Positions 9,366 through 18,427 are shown, numbered from the stretch's first letter. The stretch: DNA of 64,000 nt from Clostridia bacterium (GCA_017501345.1 JAFVXC010000043.1:1-64000), one strand, 5' to 3'. The notes: a model not told the origin generated them from the letters alone. Program-made: numbers and translations.

Positions 9366-9519
9366 GGGGCTCTGCCCCGCTCCCCGCAAAAGAAACTTTT
9401 TGAGAAAAGCTTCTTTTGAATCTTCAAAAACTTTTGATGATGGATACGGTTTTTCTCAACCCTTCCGCAAAACGCTTTTCGTCATTCTCTGAACGAAACG
9501 AAGCTTGAGGCAGAGCCTC
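9366..9519. repeat. Composite intergenic palindromic repeat, degraded copy (copy 2)
   Basis: A left GGGGCTCTGCCCC hairpin (9366-9378), the AAGAAACTTTTTG hairpin and the TCTTCAAAAACTTTT block are intact. The middle is divergent, and the far end keeps a GAGGCAGAGCCTC hairpin (9507-9519). Confidence 0.8.
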
Positions 9520-9538
9520 AATAAAATAGGAGTCAACT

Positions 9539-11257
9539 ATGAACTACACAAACCAGAACGAGACCGCGGCTCTCGCAGAGCTGCTTTTCCCGAACGTGAC
9601 CGACACGCCTGCCGATATGGAGGCGAAGTATCCCCCGAGAGATCTTCCCGAGGGTGCGAAGGTCACGCGCTTTGCCCCCAGCCCCACGGGATTCGTCCAC
9701 TTCGGCGGAATGTTCCCCGTGACGGTCGGCGAGCGTCTTGCGCATCAAAGCGGCGGCGTATTTTATCTCCGCATTGAGGATACCGACGCAAAGCGCGAGG
9801 TTCCCGGTGCCGCAGAGGGACTGATCAACACCCTCGCGCGCTACGGCATCAATTTCGACGAAGGCGCGATCCTCGATGAAAGCGGCAAGGTCTGCGACCA
9901 CGGCGCATACGGTCCGTACAAGCAGTCCGAGCGCGGTCCGATCTACCACGTTTACGCGAAGGAGCTTGTCAAGGCGGGGCGTGCTTATCCCGTATTTACA
10001 ACAAAGGAAGAGCTTGAATCGATGAACGCCGTCGACAAAAAGACGGAGATCAAGTCGAAGGAATGGAGCGCGGACGCGTCCGCAGAGCGACAGGCGGCAC
10101 AGGAAAAGGCGCGCGCAATCACCCTCGATGAGGTCAAGGAAAATCTCGAAGCGGGAAATCCCTTTGTGCTCCGCATCATCGGAGACGGCAACCCCGAGAA
10201 GAAGACTCCCTTCACCGACCTTGTTCGCGGCAAGCTCGAGCTGCCCGAAAACGACGAGGACTTCGTCCTTCTGAAGTCGGACGGCATCCCGACCTATCAC
10301 TTCGCACACGCGGTGGACGACCATCTGATGGGAACGACGCACGTCATCCGCGGTGAGGAATGGCTCCCCTCCCTCCCGAAGCACCTTCAGCTCTTCCGCG
10401 AGCTCGGATTCAAGCTCCCGAAATATCTGCACATCTCCCAGCTGATGAAGCTCGACGAGAACGGAGCAAAGAAGAAGCTGTCGAAGCGCGATATGGGTGC
10501 GAATATGGACGACTACGAGCGTCTCGGCTACGCGCCCGCGTGCGTGATGGAATACGTGATGACCCTTCTCAACTCAAACTACGAGGAATGGCACCGCGCA
10601 TCCCCCGACGCGCCGTACACCGATTTCCCGTTCAACGTGAAAAAGATGTGCGTTTCGGGCTGTCTCTTTGACACGGCGAAGCTCTCTGACGTTTCGAAGA
10701 ACGTCCTGTCACGATTGACTGCCGACGAAATGTACGAGTTACTCACCACTTGGACGGTCATCTACGACAAGGAATTCCACGCGCTTCTTTCGAGAGATCC
10801 GGACTACGCAAAGGCGATCCTCGCGATCGGCCGCGGCGGCAAGAAGCCTCGCAAGGACTTCGCGGTCTACACCGACGTGCGTCCCTATATGGCATTCTTC
10901 TACGACGAGCTCTTCGCATACGAGGAGGGCGTCAGGGAGCAGATCCTCGCTTCCTTCTCTGCGGATGACGTCAAGGCGGCGGTCAATGCGTTTACCGCAT
11001 CCTACGATCCCGCAGACGATATGAACGTCTGGTTCGAAAAGGTCAAGGCGATCGCGGAATCGATCGGATTTGCATCCGATATGAAGGCGTACAAGGCAGA
11101 TCCCTCCGCCTTTAAGGGCAGTGTAGCGGACATCAGTATGTTCCTCCGCGTCGCTCTCACGGGTAAGCAGAATGCCCCCGACCTCTACGCCGTGATGCAG
11201 ATCCTCGGCGTCGAACGCTCGAAGGCTCGCCTTGCAGCGTTTGCTGATTCGATCTGA
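9539..11257 (+). CDS. gltX: Glutamyl-tRNA synthetase, atypical long form
   Basis: A class I synthetase that charges tRNA-Glu. At 572 residues it is longer than the usual ~470-490. The ATP-site motif reads FAPSPTGFVHFGG (about residues 44-56), where typical bacterial GluRS has HIGG followed by ART; here MFPV follows. The KMSKS-type motif is KKLSKRD (about residue 318), and the LRIEDTD segment is canonical. The C-terminal anticodon-binding half is recognisable (MQILGVERSKAR at the end). The gene precedes glnS with only repeat copy 3 between them. GATAGGAG-like sequence (AATAGGAG) precedes the ATG. Confidence 0.9.
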   Translation: MNYTNQNETAALAELLFPNVTDTPADMEAKYPPRDLPEGAKVTRFAPSPTGFVHFGGMFPVTVGERLAHQSGGVFYLRIEDTDAKREVPGAAEGLINTLARYGINFDEGAILDESGKVCDHGAYGPYKQSERGPIYHVYAKELVKAGRAYPVFTTKEELESMNAVDKKTEIKSKEWSADASAERQAAQEKARAITLDEVKENLEAGNPFVLRIIGDGNPEKKTPFTDLVRGKLELPENDEDFVLLKSDGIPTYHFAHAVDDHLMGTTHVIRGEEWLPSLPKHLQLFRELGFKLPKYLHISQLMKLDENGAKKKLSKRDMGANMDDYERLGYAPACVMEYVMTLLNSNYEEWHRASPDAPYTDFPFNVKKMCVSGCLFDTAKLSDVSKNVLSRLTADEMYELLTTWTVIYDKEFHALLSRDPDYAKAILAIGRGGKKPRKDFAVYTDVRPYMAFFYDELFAYEEGVREQILASFSADDVKAAVNAFTASYDPADDMNVWFEKVKAIAESIGFASDMKAYKADPSAFKGSVADISMFLRVALTGKQNAPDLYAVMQILGVERSKARLAAFADSI

Positions 11258-11268
11258 CGACTATGCAT

Positions 11269-11451
11269 GGGCTTTGCCCCTGCAACCCCACTTGAAAACT
11301 TCTTGAAAGAAGCTTTCAAGACTTTCAAGAACTTTCACCGATAAATGTGATACATTTTACAAATAACAAATTGAGCCCCTTTTTCAAAGGTTTTTGAAGA
11401 TTCCAAAGAAACTTTTTGCAAAAAGCTTCTTTGGCAGGGGCAAAGCCCTGC
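11269..11451. repeat. Composite intergenic palindromic repeat, full copy (copy 3)
   Basis: The left end has GGGCTTTGCCCC (11269-11280). Inner hairpins contain AAACTTCTTGAAAGAAG and AAACTTTTTGCAAAAAG types. The right end is GCAGGGGC/GCCCTGC (11434-11451). It separates gltX and glnS. Confidence 0.82.
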
Positions 11452-11478
11452 ATCCCCGCAAAGAAAGGCAGTACGAAT

Positions 11479-13134
11479 ATGGAAGAAATCAACAACAATT
11501 TTATACACGACATCATTGACGAGGATCTGCGCATCGATCCCGAGCTGAAAATTCACACGCGTTTCCCGCCCGAGCCGAACGGATACCTCCACATCGGCTC
11601 GGTGAAGGCGATCTGCATCAACACCGACGTCGCGAACAAGTACAGCGGTCTCTTCAATCTCCGCTACGACGACACGAACCCCGCAAAGGAGAGCGACGAA
11701 TTCGTCCGCTCGATCCGCGAGGACCTTGAGTGGCTGGGCGCGACCCCCACGGGCGGCGTCTATTACGGCTCGGACTACTTCTCGAAGTGCTACGAGTATG
11801 CCGTTCAGCTCATTCGGCAGGGCGACGCTTACGTCTGTGACCTTTCGAAGGACGATCTCGCCGACTACAAGGGCACCGACCGCTCGGTCGCATCGAAGGA
11901 ATCCCCCTACCGCAATCGCTCGGTCGAGGAGAACCTTGAGCTCTTTACGCGAATGAAGAACGGCGAGTTTCCCGACGGTGCACGTACGCTCCGCGCGAAG
12001 ATCGATCCCTCCTCGGATAACCCCTATCTGCGCGATCCCGTCATTTACCGCATCAAGCACATCCACCATCACCGTCAGGGCGACGAGTGGTGCGTATACC
12101 CGATGTACGACTTTGCACATCCCATTCAGGACGCGCTTGAAGGCATCACCCACTCGCTCTGCTCGAGCGAATTCCGCAACCACAGACCGCTTTACGACTG
12201 GGTGGTCGACAAGATCGGCTTCGAGAAGAAGCCGCATCAGTGGGAATTCGGACGTATGAACATCACCTATACCGTTATGTCGAAGCGCTACCTCCGCCAG
12301 CTCGTGGAGGAGGGCTACGTGGACGGCTGGGACGATCCCCGTCTCCCGACGCTTTGCGGTCTGCGCCGCCGCGGCTATACGCCGAACGCACTCTTCACCT
12401 TCGTACGCGAGGCGGGCGTGACCAACACCGACCACACCGTAGACGTCCGTCAGCTTGAAGCCTGCGTCCGCGACGACCTCAACGAGAACGCACTGCGCCG
12501 CGTTGCGGTAGTAACTCCCATAAAGGTGATCATCGACAACTACCCCGAGGACAAGGAGGAGGAGATCACGCTCCCGAACCACCCGCAGAAGCCCGAGCTC
12601 GGAACGAGAAACGTCCCGATGACGCGCGAGATCTATATTGATGCCGACGACTTTGCAGAGGTTCCGCCTCCGAAGTTCTTCCGTCTGAAGCCCGACGGCG
12701 AGGTTCGTCTGATGGGCGGCTATATCATCAAGTATGCGGGCATCGAAAAGAACGATGACGGCAGCATCCGTTGTATCCATGCGACCGCCGATCTCGAGAC
12801 CGGAAGCGGAATGCCTGCTGACGGCAGAAAGATCAAGGGCACGATCCATTGGCTGTCCGCAAAATACGCGAAGCCTGCATCCCTGATGCTCTACGACCGC
12901 CTCTTCAATATCGAAAACACCGCAGACGTTCCCGAGGGAAAGACCTATCTCGACTTCCTGAACGACGAATCCCTCACGAAGATCGACAACGCATTGGTCG
13001 AGCCCTGCCTTTCCGATGCGGCGGCAGGCGACAAGTTTCAGTTTGTCCGCGTCGGCTATTTCTGCAAGGATACGAAAAACGAGAACTGCTTCAATCGCGT
13101 CGTGGGTCTGCGTGACAGCTTCCCGAAAAAGTAA
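11479..13134 (+). CDS. glnS: Glutaminyl-tRNA synthetase
   Basis: A class I synthetase that charges tRNA-Gln directly. The 551-residue product has the normal length. HIGH lies in PPEPNGYLHIGS (about residues 31-42) and the KMSKS equivalent is VMSKRYL. The RYDDTNP segment, shared by GlnRS and GluRS, and the C-terminal beta-barrel anticodon domain (PLKVIIDN-like segment PIKVIIDN) are present. The start at 11479 is supported by AAAGG upstream and by the family N-terminus. GlnRS is absent from many Firmicutes that use GatCAB instead, so pairing with gltX is noteworthy. Confidence 0.96.
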   Translation: MEEINNNFIHDIIDEDLRIDPELKIHTRFPPEPNGYLHIGSVKAICINTDVANKYSGLFNLRYDDTNPAKESDEFVRSIREDLEWLGATPTGGVYYGSDYFSKCYEYAVQLIRQGDAYVCDLSKDDLADYKGTDRSVASKESPYRNRSVEENLELFTRMKNGEFPDGARTLRAKIDPSSDNPYLRDPVIYRIKHIHHHRQGDEWCVYPMYDFAHPIQDALEGITHSLCSSEFRNHRPLYDWVVDKIGFEKKPHQWEFGRMNITYTVMSKRYLRQLVEEGYVDGWDDPRLPTLCGLRRRGYTPNALFTFVREAGVTNTDHTVDVRQLEACVRDDLNENALRRVAVVTPIKVIIDNYPEDKEEEITLPNHPQKPELGTRNVPMTREIYIDADDFAEVPPPKFFRLKPDGEVRLMGGYIIKYAGIEKNDDGSIRCIHATADLETGSGMPADGRKIKGTIHWLSAKYAKPASLMLYDRLFNIENTADVPEGKTYLDFLNDESLTKIDNALVEPCLSDAAAGDKFQFVRVGYFCKDTKNENCFNRVVGLRDSFPKK

Positions 13135-13145
13135 TCGGGAATATT

Positions 13146-13217
13146 GCAGGGGCCTTGCCCCTGCGCCCCACGCAGAAGCTTTTTGAAAAAAGTTTCTGAG
13201 AACTTCAAAAACTTTTC
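13146..13217. repeat. Composite intergenic palindromic repeat, half copy (copy 4)
   Basis: GCAGGGGC/GCCCCTGC hairpin (13146-13164), then an AGCTTTTTGAAAAAAGTTTC hairpin and the ACTTCAAAAACTTTT block. The inverted right half is missing. Confidence 0.8.
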
Positions 13218-13232
13218 CACAGAGGTCTGTTT

Positions 13233-13568
13233 ATGCTTGACAAAATCCTTCCCTATTTGCCGTATATTTACCTCGGTGTAATCTCGCTCATCGCGGTAAT
13301 CGTAACGCTTTACGACAAAGCGATCGCGGGATATTCCTACAAGGTCTCTCCGAAAGACAAAAACGGTAAAAGCAACAAAAAGGGCCCGAAGCTCCGCATT
13401 CCCGAGGCATCCCTCCTCGTGATCTCGGCTCTTGGCGGCTCTATCGCAATGCTTCTTACGATGCTTGCGGTGCGACACAAAACGAAAAAAGCGAAATTTA
13501 TGGTCGGTATTCCTGCGATCATTATTTTGCAATTCGCCGCAGTCGGCGCGATTCTCTTCCTGCTGTAA
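13233..13568 (+). CDS. DUF1294 family small membrane protein
   Basis: This 111-residue protein has an N-terminal hydrophobic helix (about 8-25), a hydrophilic Lys-rich loop, and the DUF1294 signature RIPEASLLVISALGG followed by RHKTKKAKF and a C-terminal helix. DUF1294 proteins are small integral membrane proteins of unknown function. It may be co-transcribed with the exported CHAP protein 26 bases downstream. No further role can be assigned. Confidence 0.8.
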   Translation: MLDKILPYLPYIYLGVISLIAVIVTLYDKAIAGYSYKVSPKDKNGKSNKKGPKLRIPEASLLVISALGGSIAMLLTMLAVRHKTKKAKFMVGIPAIIILQFAAVGAILFLL

Positions 13569-13594
13569 TACTACACTCGATCGAGGTAATCTTT

Positions 13595-15787
13595 GTGAAA
13601 AAACGCATTTTACGTCTTTTCTCCGTAGCACTCGCGCTTATGATGCTTCCGATCTTTTCTCTTCCCGCATCGGCGGGTACATACGTAAAGGGCTCAAACG
13701 GCGCGTCCGATTCCTATAAAGCGGGGCCGTACTATGACCGTCTCCTTTCCGTGGAGCTAACGGGAAACGGACGCACCGACGTGCTCGCCGTTGCCCTCTC
13801 CCAGCTCGGCTATCAGGAGAGCGATGTAAGCGGTGAATTCAGCGGTCTCGTCGGCGGCACGAAAAACTTCGCCGAATATAATTACAACTTCGGTAAATAC
13901 AACGATACGGACGGCTACGGCTACTACTGGTGCGCCTCCTTCGTATCCTTCTGTCTCCTGCAGGCACGGTGTCATAATTACACAAAGCTCACCGACTGGT
14001 GCAGAAACCATAAGGGTGACAGCGCGTACATCTGGAAGGAGCTGAGCTGCTCCCAGTGGGCAACCCAGCTTCGCACCTGCGGCTACTTCGAGAATTCCGC
14101 ACACTTCGACGGCAACTATATTCCCCTCCCCGGCGATCTGATCTTCTTCTCGTCAAACGGCTCGGTCGAGTCGCACATCGGGCTCGTCCTCTATTCGGAC
14201 GGCACAAGCGTCTACACCGTCGAGGGTAACACCTCCTCTGCGGCAGGGCTTGAAACGAATGGCGGCGGAGTCTACGTGAAATCCTATTCGCTATCGAGCT
14301 CCTACATACGCGGCTACGGCATCCTGCCGTACAAATCAAACGCCGAAACGCGAGAGATCGACTACACGGGAAAGAATATCACGCCGGGGCTTTACGTGGC
14401 AACGACGAACAAATACGTTTTCACCTCTGAAACGGCAACAAGCCACACTTGGCTTCTGCCGCGCTACTCGATGTTTGAGGTCACGGAGATTACAGAAAGC
14501 GGGCGAGTCAAGGCGACCTGCACGATAAACGGCGAGACCGTCACGGGCTACATTATGAACAACACCGACCGTATCATCCAGCTTACGGCATCCGATGCGT
14601 TCGAGCCCTATCAAAATGCGAAGGAGCTGTGGTATCACAAGGCGTCGATCATCGACGGCTTCCGCGTGAACGGCAGTGCACTTGCGTCAAGCCCCGATCT
14701 CTCCGCTCTCACCGTAGGCGACAAGATCGGCATACGCGGATGGATCGGCTACACGACGCGCAAGCTGTCCTCGTTCGGATACTGCTTCGACGGTGACACC
14801 TCGACGATCAAGTGGGAGAGTAAGGCTCTCGTCACGCCCGAGGGTGCCGTCATAACGGCAGGCGGCAAAAATGCCCTGCGCTATGACCTCGACGTCAACA
14901 CCTCGGAGGCTTCCGCGGGCACACACACGATCACCTTCTACGTGAAGCTCGCAGACGGCTCGATCGGTGAACTGAAAACGATTTCATACAGCGCAAAGAA
15001 CGCAGTCTCTCGGCCAACTGCCCCGACCGTCTCCTCGGTCACGACCGATTCGGTCACGCTGACAAAGATCACAGGCTACGAATACCGTATGAACGGTGGT
15101 GCGTGGCAGACGAGCAACGTATTCGCGGGGCTTTCCGAAGGAACACCGTATTCCTTCACCTGCCGCATAGCCGAGACCTCGACCTCCTATGCAAGCGCAG
15201 AGAGCGTAGCAATCAACGTCACGACCAAGATCACACCGCCGCCTGAAACGACGGTTCCCGAGCCCGAAACGACGGTTCCCGAGCCCGAAACGACGGTTCC
15301 CCAGCCTGAAACGACGGTCCCTGAGCCTGAAACGACGGTCCCTGAGCCTGAAACGACCGTGCCGATGCCCGAAACGACGCTTCCCGAGCCCGAAACGACG
15401 GTCCCCGAGCCCGAAACGACTGCTCCGGATTCCGAGACAACGAATCCCCCGGCAATCACCACATGGCCCTCCGTCATCACAACTGCACCCGACGTTACGA
15501 CGGATGCCGAGATCGGAACCGATGAAGAAATCGTATGCACCGAGCCCGTCACAGACGATCCCTCCGAGCCCTCATCGGACGAAAGCACCGAAGAGATCGA
15601 GCCATCCGAATCATCGGACGCTATACACAGTTCTGATTTCTCGACGGGCGAGCCCCCGACGGATGATCCCATAACGGACGCTCCGACGAGCGATGGCAAT
15701 TTCGGATGCAATGCGACCACCGCGCTCCCTGTGCTTCTGCCGCTGTGCATTCCTGCACTCGTGCTTCTCAAAAAGCGCGAGGAATAA
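13595..15787 (+). CDS. Exported CHAP-domain cell-wall hydrolase with PETTVPE repeats and Cys-TM tail
   Basis: A 730-residue exported protein starting at GTG behind GAGGT. Residues 1-27 form a signal peptide ending ASAG. A CHAP/NlpC-P60-like peptidase domain (about 60-245) carries the probable nucleophile C113 in YYWCASFVS and H194 in SHIGLVLY. SH3-like and fibronectin-like segments follow. Residues 550-612 are nine 7-residue PETTVPE units, then an acidic Ser/Thr/Pro linker. The C-terminus has GCNATT, a hydrophobic helix and the tail KKREE. It probably cleaves peptidoglycan stem peptides at the cell surface. The N-terminal 230 residues match those of the protein at 17090. No LPXTG motif is present. 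Confidence 0.82.
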   Translation: MKKRILRLFSVALALMMLPIFSLPASAGTYVKGSNGASDSYKAGPYYDRLLSVELTGNGRTDVLAVALSQLGYQESDVSGEFSGLVGGTKNFAEYNYNFGKYNDTDGYGYYWCASFVSFCLLQARCHNYTKLTDWCRNHKGDSAYIWKELSCSQWATQLRTCGYFENSAHFDGNYIPLPGDLIFFSSNGSVESHIGLVLYSDGTSVYTVEGNTSSAAGLETNGGGVYVKSYSLSSSYIRGYGILPYKSNAETREIDYTGKNITPGLYVATTNKYVFTSETATSHTWLLPRYSMFEVTEITESGRVKATCTINGETVTGYIMNNTDRIIQLTASDAFEPYQNAKELWYHKASIIDGFRVNGSALASSPDLSALTVGDKIGIRGWIGYTTRKLSSFGYCFDGDTSTIKWESKALVTPEGAVITAGGKNALRYDLDVNTSEASAGTHTITFYVKLADGSIGELKTISYSAKNAVSRPTAPTVSSVTTDSVTLTKITGYEYRMNGGAWQTSNVFAGLSEGTPYSFTCRIAETSTSYASAESVAINVTTKITPPPETTVPEPETTVPEPETTVPQPETTVPEPETTVPEPETTVPMPETTLPEPETTVPEPETTAPDSETTNPPAITTWPSVITTAPDVTTDAEIGTDEEIVCTEPVTDDPSEPSSDESTEEIEPSESSDAIHSSDFSTGEPPTDDPITDAPTSDGNFGCNATTALPVLLPLCIPALVLLKKREE
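15242..15430 (+). repeat. 21-bp tandem repeats encoding PETTVPE
   Basis: Nine in-frame 21-base units encode PETTVPE and close variants (VPQ, VPM, TLPE, APD). The repeat forms a Pro/Thr/Glu stalk in the CHAP protein and is prone to copy-number change. Confidence 0.9.
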
Positions 15788-15808
15788 CCAAATAAGCTTA
15801 TCCTCAAG

Positions 15809-15850
15809 CCGAGCCCTCTTCACACTGCGTGACACGGGCTCGGTCTTTTA
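15809..15850 (+). terminator. Terminator after the first CHAP gene
   Basis: CCGAGCCC (15809-15816) pairs perfectly with GGGCTCGG (15836-15843), followed by TCTTTTATTTT. Confidence 0.85.
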
Positions 15851-15909
15851 TTTTCCTGTTATTGGCGCACTTCCCGAAAATTGGAAGCGGCTGATCTCGC
15901 GCCTTGATA

Positions 15910-15938
15910 TTGACAACATCTCCGTATTTTGGTATAAT
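15910..15938 (+). promoter_or_regulatory. Consensus promoter for tcdA
   Basis: TTGACA (15910-15915) and TATAAT (15933-15938) are exactly consensus with 17-base spacing. The predicted 5' leader is about 110 bases; no known riboswitch motif is recognised in it. Confidence 0.9.
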
Positions 15939-16056
15939 GGGTATGGTAAGGAAAATCGATGAGAGACCGCATAGCACGGAGATCCTCGGCACTTCTTCCG
16001 CATTTTGCGCACCCCGGGAATGCGCCACACCGCCTTATGAAACGAGGAACACCACG

Positions 16057-16809
16057 ATGGATTCGATCGCACAAACGAAAAAGCAGGATGAACGCACGGC
16101 CTATCTGCTCGGGAGGAGCGGTGTCGTGCGGCTGTATTCGGCGCACGTTGCGGTATTCGGCATCGGCGGCGTCGGAAGCTATGCGGTCGAGGCGCTTGCG
16201 CGCGCAGGTGTCGGGCATCTCACTCTCGTCGATCACGACACGGTCAGCGAAACCAATCTGAACCGTCAGCTCGTTGCACTTCGCAGTACGGTCGGAGCAT
16301 TCAAGACCGACGTAGCGCGTGACCGTATCCGCGACATCAATCCGGACGCCACCGTGACGGTCCGTCACGAGTTTTTCCTGCCTGAGAATGCAGACACCTT
16401 TGATTTTTCTTCCTTTGACTATATCGTTGACGCGGTCGACACCGTCTCGGCAAAGATCGAGCTCGCCGTGCGTGCACATACGGCAGGCGTTCCGCTCATC
16501 AGCTGTATGGGCGCGGGCAATAAGCTCGATCCGACACGCTTCGTTGTGACCGACATCTACAAGACATCGGGAGACCCTCTCGCCCGCGTGATGCGCGCAA
16601 GGCTTCGCAAATGCGGAATCCCCCATCTGAAGGTCGTATGCTCCGAGGAGCCGCCGTCTCCTCTGCATCCCGAGATCTCGAGGAATGAGGTCGACGAAAA
16701 GGGCGGCGGACGCGCCCCCGGCAGTCTTTCCTTCGTTCCGTCGGTCGCGGGGCTGATCGCGGCAGGCGAGGTGATCCGGGAGATCTGCAGGGAAAAAGGA
16801 GGATTATGA
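16057..16809 (+). CDS. tcdA: tRNA threonylcarbamoyladenosine dehydratase (TcdA/ThiF family)
   Basis: This 250-residue E1-like enzyme has the nucleotide-binding motif VFGIGGVGSYAVEALA (about 32-47), the following LVDHDTVSETNLNRQ segment and the catalytic-region FDYIVDAVDTV. It fits the TcdA/CsdL group, which cyclises N6-threonylcarbamoyladenosine in tRNA to the ct6A form using ATP. The start at 16057 is chosen because GAGGA lies 9 bases upstream and the family N-terminus follows; earlier in-frame ATGs would extend into the leader. Other ThiF/MoeB-like roles are possible but less likely. Confidence 0.85.
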   Translation: MDSIAQTKKQDERTAYLLGRSGVVRLYSAHVAVFGIGGVGSYAVEALARAGVGHLTLVDHDTVSETNLNRQLVALRSTVGAFKTDVARDRIRDINPDATVTVRHEFFLPENADTFDFSSFDYIVDAVDTVSAKIELAVRAHTAGVPLISCMGAGNKLDPTRFVVTDIYKTSGDPLARVMRARLRKCGIPHLKVVCSEEPPSPLHPEISRNEVDEKGGGRAPGSLSFVPSVAGLIAAGEVIREICREKGGL

Positions 16810-16836
16810 GGAGAAGCGGGGCGTTGCGTGATGGTA

Positions 16837-16912
16837 CGGGGCGTTGCCCCGAGCCCCACAAAAGAAACTTTTTGAAAAAAGTTTCTTTTGAATCTTCAAA
16901 AACCTTTTTCGA
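16837..16912. repeat. Composite intergenic palindromic repeat, half copy (copy 5)
   Basis: CGGGGCGTTGCCCCG hairpin (16837-16851), AAGAAACTTTTTG/AAAAAAGTTTCTT hairpin, then TCTTCAAAAACCTTTTT. A decayed GGGGCGTTGC fragment sits just upstream at 16818-16827. Confidence 0.82.
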
Positions 16913-16965
16913 AAGCTTAATAAAGCATCCGCTTTATATGGATAGGTGCTCTACGCACTCCCTTC

Positions 16966-17047
16966 GTGTCCGCTCCTGAGTGCTCTGAAATCGAAACCTC
17001 CTCGGGCAAGCCTTGGAGGATTCCGATTCCTTCTCACTCGCGGACGC
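16966..17047. repeat. Long nested hairpin element upstream of the second CHAP gene
   Basis: Four collinear paired segments make one long imperfect stem: GTCCGC (16968-16973)/GCGGAC (17040-17045), GAGTG (16978-16982)/CACTC (17035-17039), AATCG (16989-16993)/CGATT (17024-17028) and CCTCC (16997-17001)/GGAGG (17015-17019), around a 13-base loop. It is unrelated in sequence to the composite repeats and has no T run. Confidence 0.7.
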
Positions 17048-17089
17048 TTTGATGTCTTATCACAAACAATCAAGAAAGGCAGGCATACG

Positions 17090-18427
17090 ATGCCAAGAAA
17101 ACAACCTACCTCTCTTTTCAGATACGTCTCCGCAGTGCTTCTATCGGCACTGCTTTTGTTTCCCGTTCTTTCGCTGACGGTATACGCACTTTCGCCGTAC
17201 AGCTACAATATGTCTTCGGACTATAAAAACAGCGTTTATTACAAAAATTTACAATCGATCGAGCTGTCGGGCAACGGCGCCGCAGACCTGCTCGCGGTCG
17301 CGATGTCACAGCTCGGGTATCACGAGGGCAACAGCGGTTCGGATTTCGCAGGCGGTAACGCCACGGGCAACAAGAACTTCGTCGAGTACAACCGCCTCTA
17401 CGGCAAACTCGACAACAACGAGGGCAACGGATACAGCTACGGCTACGCGTGGTGTGCGTCCTTCGTGAATTGGTCTCTCCGTCAAGCAGGAATCCCCGAG
17501 AGCGTCGCGGGCGGCGAGGTAAGCTGCACCCGATGGATCCGCGATTTTCTGAAGCCGAAGGGGCTTTGGGAAGCCTCTCCCGCGCACGGCGGATTCTATT
17601 CCCCGAAGGCGGGCGACCTGATCTTCTTCAAAAAATCGGGCAGCTCGGCACTTTCGACCCACGTCGGGATCGTACGGTATACCGACAGAACGTACGTACA
17701 TACCGTCGAAGGAAACACCGCGAGCGGCGCGGTTGCGCTTGATGCGTATCCGCTCGACAGCAGCTATATCATCGGCTACGGAACGCCCAAATACGAGATG
17801 GGCGGCACCACGGTCTGCGACTACGAAAAGAGCGGTAAGCTCGCAGGCAGATACATTGTAACGGCAGACTCCCTGAACATCCGCCAAAAGGCAAGCGCGA
17901 GCTCGAAGCGCATCGGTGTGCTCAGCAAAGCGGATATCGTTACGGTATACGACTTTGAGGAGGGCTTTGCGAGGATCGTGACAGCGAACGGAACCGAGGG
18001 CTACACCTCGCGCTATTATCTTGAGCTCGTAACGGTCCCGCGCCACACTGTGATCTTCCTCGACGATGACCAAACGACCGTTCTCGGCGAGCTTTTGTGT
18101 GAAATGGGCTCGATCCCGACAGCACCGACCGTACACGACGTCGTTCGCGATGACGTACGCTACGCCTTCGTCGGTTGGTCCTCGGAGCTTACTCCCGTCA
18201 CGGGAGACAAGAGCTACGTTGCAGTCTATGCAGTGGCGGAGGCTCCCGACGAGGGCGGTGGAGACCAACCTCCACCGAATAGCGGTACCGAGGAAACGGT
18301 CGCCTCTTCCACGGGCTCGGACATCTCTGTAGGCAATTCGGAGGACGGCTGTAACGCTACCGTTTTCTTCCCCGTTTTCCTGTTTGCCCTCTTCCCCGCC
18401 GTTACGCTTTTCAAAAGACACAGCTGA
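17090..18427 (+). CDS. Exported CHAP-domain cell-wall hydrolase with SH3b domain and Cys-TM tail
   Basis: A 445-residue exported protein. A hydrophobic signal segment (about 12-34) follows MPRKQ. The CHAP-like domain has probable nucleophile C122 in YAWCASFVNW and H191 in THVGIVRY. A bacterial SH3 domain follows (about 255-310, LNIRQKASASSKRIGVL), then a beta-rich repeat-like module (VIFLDDD...YAFVGWSS) and a Gly/Pro linker. The C-terminus is DGCNATV, a hydrophobic helix and KRHS. It probably cuts and binds peptidoglycan. It is a paralog of the 13595 protein. The start at 17090 is supported by AAAGG upstream and the signal peptide; the upstream in-frame extension would cross the hairpin element. 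Confidence 0.82.
   Translation: MPRKQPTSLFRYVSAVLLSALLLFPVLSLTVYALSPYSYNMSSDYKNSVYYKNLQSIELSGNGAADLLAVAMSQLGYHEGNSGSDFAGGNATGNKNFVEYNRLYGKLDNNEGNGYSYGYAWCASFVNWSLRQAGIPESVAGGEVSCTRWIRDFLKPKGLWEASPAHGGFYSPKAGDLIFFKKSGSSALSTHVGIVRYTDRTYVHTVEGNTASGAVALDAYPLDSSYIIGYGTPKYEMGGTTVCDYEKSGKLAGRYIVTADSLNIRQKASASSKRIGVLSKADIVTVYDFEEGFARIVTANGTEGYTSRYYLELVTVPRHTVIFLDDDQTTVLGELLCEMGSIPTAPTVHDVVRDDVRYAFVGWSSELTPVTGDKSYVAVYAVAEAPDEGGGDQPPPNSGTEETVASSTGSDISVGNSEDGCNATVFFPVFLFALFPAVTLFKRHS

Noticed and set aside
15187..15807. Gly/Ser/Val-rich minus-strand open frame
   Set aside because: It is the reverse reading of the PETTVPE tandem repeats and the acidic linker.
15939..16056. Possible riboswitch in the tcdA leader
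   Set aside because: The leader is long enough, but I find no recognisable conserved core or terminator.
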